Shown piece after piece: positions 7,414 to 8,893 of a DNA stretch of 8,893 bases. The stretch is taken from positions 1 to 8,893 of the forward strand of contig JBIKVK010000131.1 of the NCBI GenBank assembly GCA_044356835.1. Reading direction: 5' to 3'. Position 1 is the stretch's first letter, and every line of letters begins with the position of its first letter. This stretch comes from SYIM01 sp044356835 (GTDB lineage Bacteria; Pseudomonadota; Gammaproteobacteria; Burkholderiales; Burkholderiaceae_E). Made by a program: the position numbers and the translations under genes. Under the pieces are notes generated by a model. It saw nothing but the letters and a program-made list of their open reading frames with translations, did no database searches and was not told the origin of the DNA.

Positions 7414-8529
7414 TCAGCCTGAAGGTGCATCGGCCTGCGCCTGCATGAGGGACAACTCGCCGGCGGTGCGACCGAGCAGCCCAAAACGCGCATAGGCCCA
7501 GCGCATCACGGGAGACACCTCGGACCACGGGGCGCATTGCCCCATCTGGAGCCAGAGGCGATACAGCAAGCGCCCGCGTTCGGGGTCTGGATCGTCTTCG
7601 AACGCGGTTCGACCGTGAAGCACCGCGAGGTTGTCCAGCCACTGGACATCGCCCGGCTCAAAAGCCATCTGGAAGGCCATCCCAGGACGGGTTGCAATCT
7701 GGTCAAAGGCATCAAGCGCCGCGCGTTCGGCCTCGGAAAGCGTTCGACCCATCCGGCCCGCGGCTCCAATGATGTATGAGCGCGCATACCGGCAGTACAG
7801 CCGGCCGCGGGATGGACTGAACACCGGAATCGGCTCCGTGACCTCCGCTTCTCCGACCCCCTGCTCACCTTTTCGATCGTAAGGGAAACCAGCCTCCAGA
7901 GTTGCGAGATGCTCGGGACACTCGTCGAGCATCACATTCCAGACCGCCGCCGCGCTGACGATCGAGCTGAGGCCCCCGGACCTTGCCTTGCGGATGCAGA
8001 GCAGGCCCACCACATCCGTGGGGTCACTGTGGTGGTTCAACTGGGCCTGACTGCGGTAGCCGCGACCTTGCGAGGCCTGGGCGCTGTCGTATCCGAACCG
8101 AACGCCTTCATTGAAAACGGGGGAAAGAAACTCGCAACGGCTGTTCTGCGAGAGGGCATCACCCATGGTGTCGCCCAGGGCGCGATAAAGGCGCGCGGAT
8201 CGGACCGCTCCCAGCTCCTCAACGGGAAACCCTCGAATCCAGGCGAGTCCAGACCGGGCGATTGAACCGATGATATCTTCCAGCCAGGCCTCCAGCCAGG
8301 TCGGCGCGGCCCAGTCCATCGGGTCCCTCTCGAGGGTCGGGTCACCGGAATCGGCGAACGAACTGCTCGCAGCCCTGACCAGATCGCGCCGCATCGACGG
8401 GGAGATCTCGAATCGCCAGTCGACTCGGCGGTCCAGGTCGGAGGCACGCCAGCATTCCAGGCCCGCCACCCGCCTGCGTGCACCCGAGATCTGCGCGAGC
8501 ACCGGAGCCGAATGCGCCTGCAGATCCAC
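7414..8529 (-). CDS. TauD/TfdA-type Fe(II)/2-oxoglutarate dioxygenase (first of a tandem pair)
   Basis: This predicted 371-residue non-haem iron oxygenase is a diverged paralog of the next gene downstream. The iron ligands are H167-S-D169 (NHHSDPTDVVGLLC) and H305 (DNLAVLHGRTAF), with R320 and R324 in RLLYRLWL as the 2-oxoglutarate and substrate arginines. Blocks shared with the partner include VGLLC, ARxGG, PVF near the centre, EPGD-x-Q and RTAFED/RMAFED. The start is a GTG at 8529, 3 bp after the stop of the preceding gene and without a strong ribosome binding site, so translational coupling is likely. The next in-frame Met (residue 46) would remove the CW-x-x-SD block shared with the paralog, so the GTG is preferred. 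The substrate is unknown. Intact catalytic residues argue for an active enzyme. Confidence 0.87.
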   Translation of the reverse strand: MDLQAHSAPVLAQISGARRRVAGLECWRASDLDRRVDWRFEISPSMRRDLVRAASSSFADSGDPTLERDPMDWAAPTWLEAWLEDIIGSIARSGLAWIRGFPVEELGAVRSARLYRALGDTMGDALSQNSRCEFLSPVFNEGVRFGYDSAQASQGRGYRSQAQLNHHSDPTDVVGLLCIRKARSGGLSSIVSAAAVWNVMLDECPEHLATLEAGFPYDRKGEQGVGEAEVTEPIPVFSPSRGRLYCRYARSYIIGAAGRMGRTLSEAERAALDAFDQIATRPGMAFQMAFEPGDVQWLDNLAVLHGRTAFEDDPDPERGRLLYRLWLQMGQCAPWSEVSPVMRWAYARFGLLGRTAGELSLMQAQADAPSG

Positions 8530-8532
8530 GGG

Positions 8533-8893
8533 TCAAGCTCGCGAGGCTTCAGCGGCAATGGCTGCGCCCGCAGCCCGGGCCGCGGCGACCGAGCCTGGCG
8601 GTTTGACCGAGGGCTGGCCTGCTGCAAATGAATCGAACCACTCTCGCGGGCTGACGCCGATCGAGCCGCGACGCAGCGAGGACTTGATCAAGGAAACAGT
8701 TTTGGGGTCGCACTGGGACAATTCAGTCGCGATCGTCCGACAGCGCTCGAGTACCTGTATGTCGGGCTGAATTTCGGTCACCACACCCAGCCGGTGCAGC
8801 TCGGAGGCGCCGACCTTGTCACCGCGCAGTGCCAGGCGCGCCGCCACAGACTCCGGGTGCCGCATCAGCAGCCAGGCGAGATTGTTGGGAGCA
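8533..8893 (-). CDS. Probable enoyl-CoA hydratase/isomerase (crotonase) family protein, C-terminal part
   Basis: This gene is cut by the right window edge, leaving about 120 C-terminal residues. The frame stays open from the edge (Ala-Pro-Asn-Asn-Leu-Ala-Trp-Leu-Leu) into the Met at 8865, so that Met is probably internal. The segment RHPESVAARLALRGDKVGASELHRLGVVTEI, read in parts, fits the crotonase pattern: a helix with A-x-x-L-x-L-x-G, then x-A-x-E-L/A-x-x-L-G-x-V. The later PKTVSLIKSSL fits the conserved C-terminal helix, but the very end is an unusual Ala-rich tail rather than the common E-G-x-x-A-F-x-E-K-R ending. The oxyanion-hole and catalytic residues lie outside the window, so hydratase, isomerase or another crotonase chemistry cannot be told apart. 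It ends 3 bp before the first dioxygenase, and the two are almost certainly co-transcribed. Confidence 0.7.
   Translation of the reverse strand, partial: APNNLAWLLMRHPESVAARLALRGDKVGASELHRLGVVTEIQPDIQVLERCRTIATELSQCDPKTVSLIKSSLRRGSIGVSPREWFDSFAAGQPSVKPPGSVAAARAAGAAIAAEASRA

Overview
The window is G+C-rich coding DNA from a Gram-negative bacterium. Inner-membrane RND pump subunits and an outer-membrane factor lipoprotein imply a double membrane. The protein families point to Proteobacteria (Beta or Gamma), but nothing here fixes the genus. There is almost no non-coding DNA: the largest gap is 65 bp. I see no RNA gene, CRISPR array or insertion sequence.

The left two thirds (about 1-6344, + strand) is the distal part of an RND multidrug efflux operon of the MdtABC / MuxABC-OpmB type. 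It begins with the C-terminal half of an MdtB/MuxB-like permease, cut by the window edge. After 28 bp comes a 1523-residue reading frame that joins a complete MdtC/MuxC-like permease (residues about 1-1020) to a complete NodT/OprM-type outer-membrane factor (mature part from Cys1065). In Pseudomonas the same components are separate adjacent genes (muxC, opmB). Here they are one continuous frame, yet the lipoprotein signal sequence and lipobox are kept at the junction. The adaptor gene (mdtA/muxA) would be expected upstream of the window.

The right third (6251-8893, - strand) is a separate gene set read toward the pump operon. In transcription order it holds the C-terminus of a probable crotonase-fold (enoyl-CoA hydratase/isomerase) protein and two tandem, diverged TauD/TfdA-type Fe(II)/2-oxoglutarate dioxygenases, both with intact metal ligands. 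The crotonase and first dioxygenase are separated by 3 bp and lie in the same frame. The second dioxygenase follows 65 bp later with its own ribosome binding site. This looks like a small oxidative pathway for an unidentified, possibly CoA-linked, substrate.

The two gene sets converge and their coding regions overlap tail to tail by 94 bp, so they are probably transcribed independently. The features most worth a second look are the permease/outer-membrane-factor fusion with a preserved lipobox and the paired dioxygenases with a crotonase.
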